From Acanthochlamys bracteata (taxonomy: Eukaryota; Streptophyta; Magnoliopsida; Pandanales; Velloziaceae), in NCBI GenBank assembly GCA_019914995.1, contig CM034132.1, positions 9,480,662 through 9,544,661 of the forward strand: 64,000 bases of DNA, written 5' to 3'. Positions 12,801-25,217 of this stretch are shown one piece after another; the stretch's first letter is position 1, and each line of letters begins with the position of its first letter. The position numbers and the translations under genes are program-made. A model generated the notes under the pieces. The model had not been told where the DNA came from, made no database searches, and saw only the letters and a program-made list of their open reading frames with translations.

Positions 12801-15800
12801 TAACTATCTTAGCAAAGGAAACAATTTGATTCACCATAGTTTAGCTTAATGTGTTTTACTAAGTCTTTAATTATAACCAATATTTTCTGGCATGTCGAAA
12901 GCTATAAATTGCCAATTGCTAATTAGACAAATTACAACTTTCTAACACAAGATATCAACAGTTTTGCAACACTTTCACATATAATAAGATTTCAAGAATC
13001 TGAATTACCAACTTTCTTAAAAATCTGAAGGCAATATGCTGCCAGAAGTAAATCAAGACTAATATATCACAACTTAGCTAAAAAGGATAGGGGAAGTCCA
13101 AGAAATAACCCAATTGCTATAAAAGGACCATTATAAAATATAAGAATTTTGTAAAAACCTTTTCTCTTGTTGCATAAATATATACTTCCAGGCTATTCTT
13201 AAGCTCGGCTGTTCTTCTCCTTTTAGCATCCATCTTACCTAGCTCTTCCAATCTAGCTTTAGCTTCGGAGAATAATTCTTTTGAAAGAATGGTACCAGGC
13301 CCTGTGAATTTCTCTACAATCTAAAGAACAGCAGAATAATCAGAAAATCGGAAACACAGAACTCAAAAAAGTTGTGGTAATATAGGACTTTCAGAAGAAC
13401 AAGCAATTAGCACCTTCAACGGAACTCTGAAGGTTTTCTTCTTAACAACCTTCTCAGTAAACACATCCTCGCTAGGTTTCTCATCAACATTGGTTGTTGA
13501 GGCACCATTAGCTTCATTTTCAGGACCCAAAGAATCCTTGTTATCCGTACTGTTCTCCGGATTACTCTTAGCAGAAGTGTCCAAAGAATGATTGGCATTA
13601 TCGTCTAATGTTATGTTCTTTTTAGGAACTTCTACCCACTCAGACATCTCGATTACTGCCTCTGCTCGATCAAGTGAAATGATCCCACTCCTGCTCAGAG
13701 AGAAATGTAAATTTGCTTTGATGGGAGCAGGGAGGTTGCGGGCTGCATACCTAGCACACAAAAGAATGGCATCAATCATCCATCCATGTCTTCTCATGAA
13801 ATCCTTCTAACTTTACCAAAATACCAAAACACGAATCTTACTTCTCACTGGCTTCTGTGAGACCAGCAATAGAAATTTCAGTAAATTTCTTCCCAGAAAA
13901 TCCAGGTGGTAATTCGATTGAACTGTTATAGCTAAGCCAAACTCCAAAATCCTTACCATGTATAATTGACCTGAACATCTGCAAGTAGGTAAACAGCAAG
14001 CCTTCGTAACTACAAAAACACACCGTAAAAGAAATAAAACTTCTTGAACTTTAGGCGCTATGTGTTACCTTGCTTGGAAGTTTCTTCATTCGTGGTACAA
14101 TTTGAGAATCAAACTTTTCATCCTTCACAATATCAAGGTCTAATTCCAACACAAATCCATAAGGAGACCCATCTATCATTCTTAGCTTACGATTGAGCTT
14201 AATTCCATCGATGAAATTTGCAGCATACAGTGCAGCACCAAGCACAATAGCTTCATCGGCATCAAGATGCTTGTCTAGATCTTTCCTTCCAAGGAACTCC
14301 TGAAGTTTAGCCTGCTTATAGAAGAAACATAAATACAGACACACACGGGATTTCTTGATTGGTAGATTAGAATAACATAAGAAAGTCCATTCACTGAAGG
14401 AATTGCACATGCAGCTCAGAAACCATTATCACTGGAGGTCTTTCTGTATGGCCAAAATGGGCTCACTAGATGGATTCAACTTTAAATTCCACAACTAATG
14501 GTCACAGCCACATAAGGAGATTCTTTCAACTTATGTTTTGGCATGCTATAAGGTTTGAAAAACATACATGTATATCACATGACTGAAGATGCTTTAAACT
14601 AGATTCAAGAAATGCACGATCCAAGACATATCTTTAATGTAACAAAAATTTGAAACCTCTTGCATGTATGAATTCTCCACAGTAGGGCAGAAACAACAGT
14701 TGATAAAAACCAGCATCAATCAAATTGAAGCAATCATATAGGTAAGACAAAGGAAGCTCCAAATGTCGATAAAATTAACCTGCAATTTTGGCACCCGAGT
14801 TGCTCCACCTATCAGCTCTACTGCATAAATGTCTTCGAGCTTCAAACCGGAATGTATGAGCACTTCCTTCAAAGGAGTAAGTGATTTCTCCCATAATTCA
14901 TCACAAAGTTCTTCAAATTTCTTACGAGTTATAGTACTTCTGTAGATAGATAGAAAAGGAGCAACTCATAAGGCTTAATTCATAACAAAATCCTAAATAA
15001 GAGCAATGAAATAAACTTGATTTGATCACAAGCAACATTTTGCTGATTTCATGTGAACTTCAGCAAGATGCCATTACTAGGGAAAATAAATGAATGAAAA
15101 TTTTTAGTGTTTTCACCAACCGAAGAGACAGAATTATCAGAGGAAAACAAGAACCTTGATGCCAGTGCAGAAAACCAACACTAATATATTAGTATGACGA
15201 TGTTATCAAACCAACACTAATAAGCTTGATATTGAACCATTTGTGCATGGACAGAAATCTATTGTCACTCACCTCTGGAACTGACTACTAGATACCACCT
15301 AACTAAGGACATCTAGTATTGCATGGACTTGCGATCTATGCCACCCACTAGTCAACAGCTCATTGATATAAGTAAAAAGTGGCATGTATCCCAGGTGATT
15401 TAAAACTGTTTCAATACGCTTAATGGAAAAGCAACCATGAAATTTCTATTCCCTAAATTTGGAAAAGCTAAAGGAATGCTACCTGAAATCAATGTCGTCG
15501 TATAAGGATTCAACTGATATTGGAGCCATGGTGTTCGCACTCAAGATTTCTTTTGTCCGTTTGACTTGCTTCTTCAGTTTAGCCATTGCTTTAGATGACT
15601 TCCTTACATCAATCCCTTTACCTACTTGCTTGTTGAACTCATCAGCAAAATGCTCAACCAACCTCATTTCCATATTTTGCCCCCAAGTTGTGTATTCCAT
15701 CTGGCATCTTTGACCTGTGTGATTAAGTCTATTAGCTCCTTCGACTTCTTGTGCAGAAAGATACAACTAAAATTAAACCAGTCACTATATTACTGGCTTC

Positions 15801-16830
15801 AGAATAAGCGCACTAATGCACGTAAGAACGATGACCAAATCCTTTGATAGAGAGGACGAATTGTAAGCTATCTGCTATATTGAATCCATCAGGAACATGT
15901 CTGCAGATTTTACACGTAAGTAGCACATCGTATTGAGCTAAGAGATGCATGAAATACTTATGATGTTTCCTTCTAAATGTTATCCATTCTTGGGGAAGAA
16001 TTAAATTTTTTAATCTTTCATTATATCAAACACCAAGAACAAACACCTTAGCAACTGACTTGAAACTGATTGATCGATACCGTCTTCCCAAACTCCTTGG
16101 CAGAGTAAGCAGAGAAATGAACTAGTGCTGCATACGATGCTGCTAGCTCCCATATTATAGAAGATCACATGCCTTGACTCATTCGAGAAATCCTTATCAA
16201 TCCCATACTACAGGGCTGCTCCTGCGTGCTCATTGAACAGCGAAAGCAGATTGATCCCCGCCAACTGCGCCGCCTGCACAACCGCTCTCCTCTCCGCCTG
16301 CCCGAAATACGGCGGCACTGAAATCACCTCATCCTTCACCACCGATCTCGCGTGGGAGCCAGCAAGGTTCATCCCATAAGCCAAAACCATCGCAAGCAAC
16401 TCCTCCGCGGTGTAAATCATCCCATCATCCACCCTAACAGAAGCAGATCCTCTCTCATTGTTTACCAACTCGAACGGTAAGTACAGCTTATCGATCATCG
16501 ATTTCGAGTAATCATACGGCTTCACGATCATATCGCGAGCTAACGAGAAGATTTTATCTGGAAACCGAGCGGAAATTCCAGCAGCTTCTTCGCCGAGAAG
16601 CCGAGCGCCGGAGTGAAACCCAACGATGGCTGGAGGTTTTCTCTTTGACATTTCATTGATTGCTATCGAGATCGGTGGCTGACCTGGTTTGAGACTCACC
16701 ACTGCTACCTTTAGCCATTCTGAAGTCTGAATCGATATCGATGCTCGCTACCGCTCCGCCGTCGATATTACGGCTGAGATTGAGAGTAGAGAGAATATGA
16801 TGAGAATCAACGGTTGAGACTCATCCTTGG
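9882..16830 (-). pseudogene. Heat shock protein 70 family, HSP70-17 / Grp170 (HYOU1)-like, ER type, decaying copy
   Basis: The match to plant HSP70-17 runs the whole length. Exon 1 (16060 to about 16800) encodes KPGQPPISIAINEMSKRK and the Hsp70 motif VPPYFGQAERRAV. Later exons encode the rest of the ATPase lobe (RLVEHFADEFNK, TMAPISVESLYDD, VELIGGATRVPKLQ, LDADEAIVLGAA), the substrate domain with its acidic Asn/Asp insert, and the helical tail. From about 15500 down to 9882 every exon joins in one open frame with GT-AG sites. In exons 1-2 the frame is broken repeatedly: the leader (LILIIFSLLSISAVIS), the ASIDIDS block and the EWLKVAVV block lie in three frames (a 7-base duplication near 16715-16730 separates the last two). 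A Gln codon is TAG near 16209-16211, one extra base lies near 16138, and one base is missing near 15680. The C-terminus reads YRGEL where family members end HDEL. An intact copy should nucleate ER chaperone complexes; this one cannot make a full ATPase. Confidence 0.8.
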
Positions 16831-16952
16831 ATTTGAAAGACCAACGAGATTTTGTTTGTTTATTTACTTTTTTGTTCAGAAATTCGCCATGAATGCAATT
16901 GCTTGAGAGAGGGAAATGGAGACAGAGAACTTAGAGACTGGAGAGGCTTTTG

Positions 16953-16961
16953 TATTTATAG
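16953..16961 (-). promoter_or_regulatory. Probable TATA box of the HSP70-17-like locus
   Basis: Minus-strand CTATAAATA lies about 120-150 bases upstream of the first recognisable coding sequence. It is a good TATA consensus, so the promoter outline is still present although the coding part is broken. Confidence 0.5.
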
Positions 16962-17013
16962 CTTGTTTATTTATTGAACAAAAAAGGAAACAACTTTAAG
17001 TCAACCGAATACT

Positions 17014-17039
17014 GACACGTCGATTTATGGACACGTGGC
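17014..17039. promoter_or_regulatory. Paired ACGT-core (bZIP-type) boxes
   Basis: GACACGTCGA at 17014-17023 and GACACGTGGC at 17030-17039, the second containing a G-box CACGTG. ACGT cores upstream of plant ER-chaperone genes are known targets of ER-stress bZIP factors (bZIP28/bZIP60 class); that these two act so is inference. They lie about 55 bases upstream of the HSP70 TATA box and about 650 bases from the APC2 start. Confidence 0.4.
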
Positions 17040-17687
17040 AAGAGCTGGTGCGTTGGTCAGACTCACGATCGTGGATGAACTAGGAAGTGTGTGATCTACA
17101 GGACTTCAAGTGGGCGGCCCAGTTTTAATAAAGGAAGAAAAACTGATTGTACAGTCGTTGATAGGCCTTGGCCCAACGGATCAAGTTAAGGCAAAAAAAC
17201 TCAAATTGGTTTCTTGGGCAATATAGGCCTTGACCCTATAGGCCTAGCCAGCCCCGGATGTTTTTTTTACCGTCACAAATCACTCTCTTCTACCAATTTT
17301 AATTCTTTAAAAAATACAATAAAAAACTTACTTCTTTCTACAAACTAACACAAAGATCAAATCATTTTTAACAATATTATTTATAATAATTTATTTTAAT
17401 AACTTAATTAAAAATATTTTTAAAAAATTTAATATTTCAATAAGCAATTTCAGTAAGTACTTCTAACCATTGTTCAATTACAATTGTATCCTCAAGTGGA
17501 CGCATTAATTACGAATCAACCGGACCCGTTTACGACTGATATTTCACGCCGCCCGGCGGGTTTTTACTTTCTTAGCTAAAGAAACGAACGAAAGCGGCTT
17601 CAAAATATTTCCACATTTAAAAGATTTCTACTCAAAATTAAAAAAAAGGAACGAAAAGCAAAATTCAAACAGTAGTAGCTCACTCCC
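17040..17687. other. Divergent intergenic region between HSP70-17 pseudogene and APC2
   Basis: Contains GGCCCA/TGGGCC-like motifs near 17116, 17161 and 17171, an A/T-rich tract at about 17290-17450 and a short GC-rich palindrome GCCCGGCGGG near 17550. There is no open frame. It probably serves as the APC2 promoter and 5' UTR. Confidence 0.5.
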
Positions 17688-20600
17688 ATGGCAATCTACA
17701 ATCCCGGAGCACTGGAATCTTTAGCCGCCGGCGGCGGTGAAGCTTTCTCCGAGATTCTTCAATGCTGGACTTCATTTTGTGCTCACACCAATTCACTCCT
17801 CAATCAAAGGTTCAACAATGTCTTGTTGTTTCTATTGTTTTTTTTTATATGTGTTGGTGTTGTTGTTGAGTAGTTTTGAGATTGTGAAAGAAGTATTGAA
17901 ACGCATTGTTATTGTTGTTTTTGGGAGGAAGGGGTGAGGTAGAGGAAGAGGAAAATGAGATGTTGAGGATTCCGTTTGACATCTGCGTTGCAACGCTGTG
18001 CCGGCACTTTCTTGTTTCGTTGGTTGAAGAACATTTCCTCCAAGAACTGGAGGTAAGCTGTTTAGATGATTATCCTATTCGTTACCTTCTTTTTTGGTTT
18101 CTGTGATTATGTTTTGAGTCGGTGTTAGAGTGATCTAGTTTCCTGTACTTCAAAATTATCACATTATGACAACCAAGCGAGTATGTTTGCTTACTTAACT
18201 TGCTGGTATCTCCAGGACATTTTTTCACTGAGACCGCACTGCTGTTCATGTTGGCAATTTTTTTTCCAAGTTATGTGAGCAATAAGGTTGGTATTACTTA
18301 TGCAGACATTAGATATTTTAGGTAAAAGAATGAGCTAGTTCTGAGACAAATATCATGAGTTGATATTACTAGGGAGTTTGGACGATATCTTTTCCCTTAC
18401 TGTTTTCCTTTTACTGAGCCTGTTTTAGTTCTATGAAATATGAAGTGGTACGCGATAGAAGTTATATGTATCAGTACTCGAGTAACTTTAGAGAAGAATG
18501 TAATAAATGGCATATCTATAGGATTGTTTTCTATAAAGATTCACTTAGCTATAGACAGCCGAAGAGAGGTTACTAGTCTGATTGAGATTTTATATGAAAA
18601 ATGCCTCCAGCTCATTAGAGAGAATCTGCACTTCCTGTTCTCCAAAGGAAACAAGTACTCATTATTCACTAAAGACTTTCTACTTAAGTAGTTGAACCCT
18701 CCCTAGTTTGACTTGGATGATACCAACTACTCCAACAGGTCCAGTACAACTTCATCTCCATATGTATTATATTCTTTAAATTGCCTTTATTTTTTTACTT
18801 GGACCAGTGTTTTTGTTGATCCATTTCTTTATGAAAGTGAAAAAATGGATATAATTGCTTTGTTGTTGTTGATGGTGTTTCTTTTGGGTGTGGGAAAGAT
18901 GGGTATATCTGTATCGATATACTCTAAGCACAAGTATAATTTCTAAAATATGCAGCTTTACTGCCTGGAAGTAGATCTTGTTGAATTATCTTTCAATGCT
19001 ATAATAGCAATACGTAAACTTACTGATCTTAAAATGTTTTTGGAATGCCTACACCAGAATTATGGTGCTAGGAATCATGTCTAGAACTTTTTTCTCTCTT
19101 GGAACCATTTTGTTGATGCTCACTGTATACAACCTTTTCCTCTGCAGGAAAGTTTTAAGAGAAATGCAGTACACAGATTTTGGCAGCATTTTGAGGCCCA
19201 TAAAAATGCTTCAGTGTTTGAGGTAGATTGTTTTATTTATTCATTTATGACACTTCCTTGTCAATGACATAACAAAACTTTCACAATGTGCTAGTTTGTT
19301 TCACATTCTTTTATCTCCCTCAAAGTCTTGGGTATGAGTTTTTTTTGCATCAGAAACATTATTGTATATGTATGTGTCATCCTAGTCAAGCTTCTCCTCT
19401 TGTTTTACATTTTGACACAAAGTTTGTTGTCAAGATATTAACCTAATCCTCAATAATGAGACATTTTTCATTAAGAAGATGCTAAAAAAGTTATATATGA
19501 TCATATCTTCGATATACACACCTTTCATGTGAATAGATTTACCTCAAGAGCAGTCAAGTTTATTGGCAATTGCCCCACTCCCTTCAGACCATTTCTGCAG
19601 ATGCACCTGAGGGCTTCCTCTTTCATGTTCAATGTGATCTATCTGCTGAAAGTCATCATGGATAATATGTCATTTTGTCCTCTAATGTCTTCATATTATA
19701 CTGTTTATCTTGTGGCTATCCTTGCTTTCAGCCACTATTCAGATGCATTGTACATTATATACAGGATCAGGAAGATCTCCTTCAGGAAGTATTGACTCGG
19801 TCTTTGAAAGAAATATGTTCTCAGAAGACTGATCTTGAAAAATGCCTGCTCCTTTTAAACCGAGCTATTTATTCTTTCAGAAATAGCAATTCGGCAGTAT
19901 CTACGCATGAAAATTGTAAACCTGACCTTTTATCTAGGTATCAGTTGATGGTTACTTCAGTTCTCCTGGCAACACTACCTCAACACTTCCCTGGTATGTA
20001 TCTTCAGGCTGTTGTTGATGTTATAAACTTAAAATCCGCATGCTCTAGACTTACATTAATCCCATCAAGGATGACCTGCATAATGGACATTTGATAGCCG
20101 ATCTCTATATTTCAGCACACTGTGACATTTTATTTTCAGTGATTCTGCGCTTTTATTTCAAGAAGAAGCTGGAAGAACTAAATACCGCCATGGCCGGAGA
20201 TTGTGGAGAAGCAAGTGAGGCCCAAGGCGACGCACAATTGTACAGCCAACCTAGAAGGGGGAACTCTGAACTATCTTATATGGAAATTGATGATGATCAA
20301 TGCATTGTAAACACCTCAGAAGGGCATAATCTGGTCAAAAGCATTGGAAATTTTGTTCGTGATTTAAGAAATATTGGTTTTACATCTATGGCAGAAGATG
20401 CTTATGCTTCTGCTATCTTCTTTCTCTTGAAGGTTTGACAATAGACGTTAATTTAGTCCAAAATTTACTCTTCTAGATGTTTACTTGATATGGAATTCGA
20501 TTCTTTCAACTTTATTCTTTCTTGCAGACCAAAGTTAATGATTTAGCTGGCGAGGATTATAGAATTCCTGTTCTTGGATCTATCAAGGATTGGATTCAGG

Positions 20601-23600
20601 TTTTCTTTCATTCGATATTTTCTATGTATTCTTCTGTTGTGTTTGATACCTTGAAGATCTTAGCACACCCCTGTAACTCGAATTCTTAACGATATGGTTT
20701 ATGATGTTCTCGATTTTCTTGATAATTTCATTGCTATCACAATGGATGTACGGGCTTGCCAACTTCCCTTTCAAAATAACAAAAGTTCCCCTCCAAAAAC
20801 AAGAAAACAACAAATAATAATAATGATGAAAGTAAAATACATGTTTTGTTAGAGGAAGTCAATTAGGGTATATCTTAATATGGAGGGAGAGAGGGAGGGA
20901 GGTGTATAACTAAGTTTGATTGTTGTCAACAGTTTTGGTTTGCAAAGCTTGTTCTTTAGCATGTACTTCCTAGTGTTCATGCTCAGGATTTGTATATCCA
21001 CATTGAAAATAGTACGCACTTTTTAAATTTGGTCACAAGAAGTACATGGGATAGTTTGGATTTTGTTTGTAACTTAATATGGATCTATGCGGCTAAACTT
21101 GACATTGTTCTGCTTGTGGTTCTCTTCTTCATGGTTGTTGACTGCGGTTTTCAGCAGTCGCACAAATGCTTACCATAGGATGTGCATATTCTTGAATGAA
21201 TAGTCTATCATTCAGATAAAAATGTAGAGTTCTCACTGCGGACATTAGGAGTAACTCATGAGTTCCTTTCTTCCTCCTTGAGCTGCAGGGCGTACCTCTC
21301 AAGTTTCTGCGTGCTCTTCTCGTGTTTCTGGGAGACTCAGTTGAGGCGGATAATTCTTCTCCTTGTCCAGAATCACCTTTGCTTTCACGTCCTTCATGTT
21401 GTCCTGGGATTGAGAACCCTTCTGACTTGCTTGTTAGATGGCAGTTGCGGCTTGAATATTTTGCTTATGAGACATTGCAGGATTTGAGGATAGGGAAACT
21501 TTTTGAGATTATAGTGGATTATCCTGACAGGTTAACTTCCTTCTTTCCTTTTTAGGTGGAGATATTTCTACTTTTTTGTTGAACTTATAGTTAAATGCCA
21601 TCATTGTATATTATAACTTAGTGTTGCAGGTTTCAGTGCCGTTTTGTTTTTGTCACTCTAATGAGCTATTGTACGTTATTGTTGATGAGTTATATCACGT
21701 GCACCATTAATTTAATTTCACAAGTGAGCACATCTTGAAGTGTTTTATAACCAACTATTTTGTAATGCGTCTTGTTCTTCACTCTGACCATGGAAATTAT
21801 GTGTGTGTTGCGGCAATTCTTAACTTCTGCTATATATCATCTTTTGCAAAAATGTGATTCAAAGTACCTTCCTGGTATTTGATGCAGCTGTCCTGCAATT
21901 GACGATTTAAAGCAATGTCTGGAGTATACGGGGCAGCACTCAAAGCTTGTGGATTCATTTATTTCTTCTTTGAAATATCGGTTGCTGACTGCCGGGGCTT
22001 CAACCAATGATATTTTACACCAATATGTTTCCACTATCAAAGCTCTTCGCACAATAGATCCAAGTGGTGTATTCCTTGAAGCTGTTGGTGAGCCGATACG
22101 GGATTATCTAAAGGGAAGAAAAGATACTATAAAGTGCATTGTTACCATGCTTACTGATGGAGGTGGAGGTAGTGCTGCATCTGGAACTGGAAATGCTGGA
22201 GATAGTCTCCTCGAAGAGTTAAATCGAGATGCTGAAAACCAGGAGGGTACTGACTTTGATGATGATATTCATACCGATGACAGACAAGCATGGATTAATG
22301 CTGAACGGTATGTCATGTTGGCCAAATCGTATGTAGATAATGGCAGTTCAAGTTAACTTATTTGCTAATTCTACTTTTGTGCAATACTTGCATATCTTAG
22401 TTGGGAGCCTGATCCAGTGGAGGCAGATCCCTTGAAAGGCAGCAGAAACAGGAGGAGGATTAACATACTTGAAATGATGGTTAACGTAGTTGGTTCAAAA
22501 GACCAGCTTGTCAATGAATACCGTATCACATTGGCTGAAAAACTTCTGAACAAATTTGACTATGATATTGACTCAGAAATACGTACATTGGAGCTTCTAA
22601 AGGTGTGCCTATCTGCCATCATATGTTCAGTCTTCTTGTTGAATGTTGCAACTGATTGGTATAATTTAGGTGTCAAATTCTAAATGCACTTTTAAGTCGT
22701 TTGAATTTACCACTCACTTACTTGGACAGATACACTTTGGAGAGATCAGCATGCAGAAATGTGAAATCATGCTTAATGATCTGATTGATTCAAAGAGGAC
22801 TAATGCTAATATTAAAGCAACTATTGGACAGCTACCATTGCAGAGTAAGTGCTGAAAAAGTTCTCCTTCAAAAATGCATATTTCTGATAGTTTAATCATT
22901 TTACCATCTTCTGCTACTTTTTGCCATTTTTTATTAGGCTCTGAACAAGGAGAGATCTTATCTATGGAGTATATCAATGCTACTATAATATCTTCGAACT
23001 TTTGGCCCCCAATTCAGGTATTATTATACTCTTTCTTGTTCTGACACTATAAGGAAATTTAGAAACTTTAGTAAGTATATTAAATTAATTCAATCTGTTT
23101 TTTCATCCATGAGAGATTTTCTAGAGGTTTGTTAAATTTCTAAGTATAATTAGTGAAACTGAGGATTCTTTGAAGTTTTGTTACTCCATGGAAGATAGTT
23201 ACGAATGGACAAAGTAATTGTTTGTAAGAGTATGAACTGGAGATTGCTTGCAGTATATTGATCTTGCACTCCACGCTGTATAGTTGGAACTTTTGTTGTT
23301 TCACACCATAATATTTTGGAAAAAAAAATGCAGGAAGAATCCCTTCATATCCCTTCTTCTGTGGATCAACTTCTTTCAGATTATGCAAAGAGGTTCCATG
23401 AAGTTAAAACTCCTCGCAAGCTTGTCTGGAAGAAAAACCTCGGAATGGTAAAGGTAAGTATCTTTTGTTATTTGAAGTTCGATAGAAATTAGGTCCACAC
23501 ACAGAAAGAACTGGAGCTAGGCTTTTACTAATCCTATCAAGAATGTGCATTGGTTGAATACCAGCTTGAGCTGCTGTTTGAGGGTCGGAATATCCAGTTC

Positions 23601-24511
23601 ACTGTAACTCCAGCACAAGCTGCAATAATTATGCAATTTCAAGAGCAAAAGAGGTGACAATCGTATGTTGTTCTGCTGTTAGATTTTACTTCAATATCAA
23701 CTATTAACATCTCATTTCCTTTAGTTGGACTTCTAAGAACCTCGCAGCATCTGTTGGGATGCCTGTGGATGTGCTCAATAGAAGAATAAGCTTTTGGATC
23801 AGCAAGGTATTTTTAATTCATAATTTGACTTACAAAGACAAGCATACTACATTAGATGTGTATGCAGTTGCGGTTTTTTGACAAGGAACCCTTTTATCAG
23901 TGTGTAAAAATTACCAAATGCTTATTTATGAGTTTACATTTGCAAAGGATATTTCTCTTCTGGTACTCTTAGGGAATTCTGGTGGAATCTTCGGGGACAG
24001 AAGCTGATGACCACGTCTTCACTGTAATTGATGATGCAACTGATGGTAATAGAAATAATATTCTTGGAGACGATGATGAGGTTTTAGGACCAGATGATGA
24101 AGGTGAAACATCTGTGGCTTCTGTAGAAGAACAACTTCGTAAAGAAATGACTATCTATGAGGTTTAAGTCTAACCCAGCCCCAGTTTGGATTGAAATGAA
24201 TTTTTTCTTGTGCTTTAACAATCCTGCTCTATTGTTGCAGAAATTCATCATAGGAATGCTTACAAATTTTGGTAGTATGCAACTGGATAGAATTCACAAT
24301 ACTCTGAAGGTAAACGTTTCTTTGTCACCATGCAGATCAGAGTACTTCGGTTCATTTTACTGCAATGGAACTTACACATTGTTTTCAGATGTTTTGTGTA
24401 GCTGAACCTGCATACGACAAGTCACTCCAACAACTCCAGAGCTTCCTTTCTGGTCTTGTAACAGAAGAGAAGCTAGAAATGAGAGATGGGATGTATTTAC
24501 TGAAGAAATAG
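17688..24511 (+). CDS. APC2: Anaphase-promoting complex subunit 2 (cullin-like)
   Basis: Seventeen exons: 17688-17809, 17932-18052, 19148-19222, 19732-19993, 20140-20432, 20528-20599, 21289-21530, 21888-22307, 22401-22602, 22730-22844, 22938-23017, 23334-23453, 23565-23653, 23725-23806, 23973-24161, 24241-24309, 24389-24511. All phases agree; total 2676 bases, 891 residues, close to the usual plant length. The cullin homology region begins near residue 550 (RINILEMMVNVVG, EYRITLAEKLL) and continues through NDLIDSKRTN, SSNFWPPIQ and LLSDYAKRFHEVKTPRKL. The C-terminal winged-helix tail is KFIIGMLTNFGSMQLDRI, ending MRDGMYLLKK. APC2 pairs with the RING subunit APC11 to form the catalytic core of the anaphase-promoting complex, which ubiquitinates cyclins and other mitotic substrates. 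An acidic linker (DDDEVLGPDDEGE) precedes the tail. The gene looks intact; its N-terminal 65 residues are the least conserved part. Confidence 0.93.
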
Positions 24512-25217
24512 TCTAGAGAAGATAATTAAGTTGACTACACTTTGGTTTATTTGTCATTCATTTTTCTGTTTACATTAGGATGTTTTTTTTCACATGAACT
24601 GATATTTTAGAAGCGATTTTTTAAAAAAGTGAGTTATAGCGAGTAAATTATTGCTAAAGAATATAAAAACTATCTGAAAGTGAGTTTTTGGCGAGAAAAA
24701 ATATTTAGGATATTATCAATAACTGAAGTCAAACTATAAAGCTTTACATTTATAGTTTAAATGCAAGCAAATTGAAAATTATGTGTGATATTTAGGTACC
24801 TAAGAAAATCGAAATTCCTAATATTATAATTATAAAGATAAAACTTTAGAAAGAGCAAAATGAAAGGAAAAAAACAAAAAATTGTAAAGCTCAACCATTT
24901 GTGTAATGTAAATATTGGCATAATTTTTTGTAAAAGATAGTACTTTTTCATTGACGATAATCATAAACAAAACAAGTTGCTTCAATGAAGCAAAAGCAGT
25001 CACTGTTATCAACCGAGAATCCAATGCCACTACAAAATTCCTCGTTCAATCTCTTTCAATAAATGATTGACCCATTAATTTCTAAGTGGTAGCATGAAGC
25101 AATAACAACACCAGCCAACAAAACAAAACAAAATTAATACAAGATTACGTCAGAATATTTATATTAAAACATGATTGATTCTACATTTCTCTACTCCTAC
25201 TAGACTAACAAGAGTTT
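24512..25217. other. Intergenic region, convergent gene ends
   Basis: The 3' ends of APC2 (+) and the GPI-protein gene (-) face each other across about 700 AT-rich bases. Nothing beyond presumed UTR sequence is seen. Confidence 0.6.
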
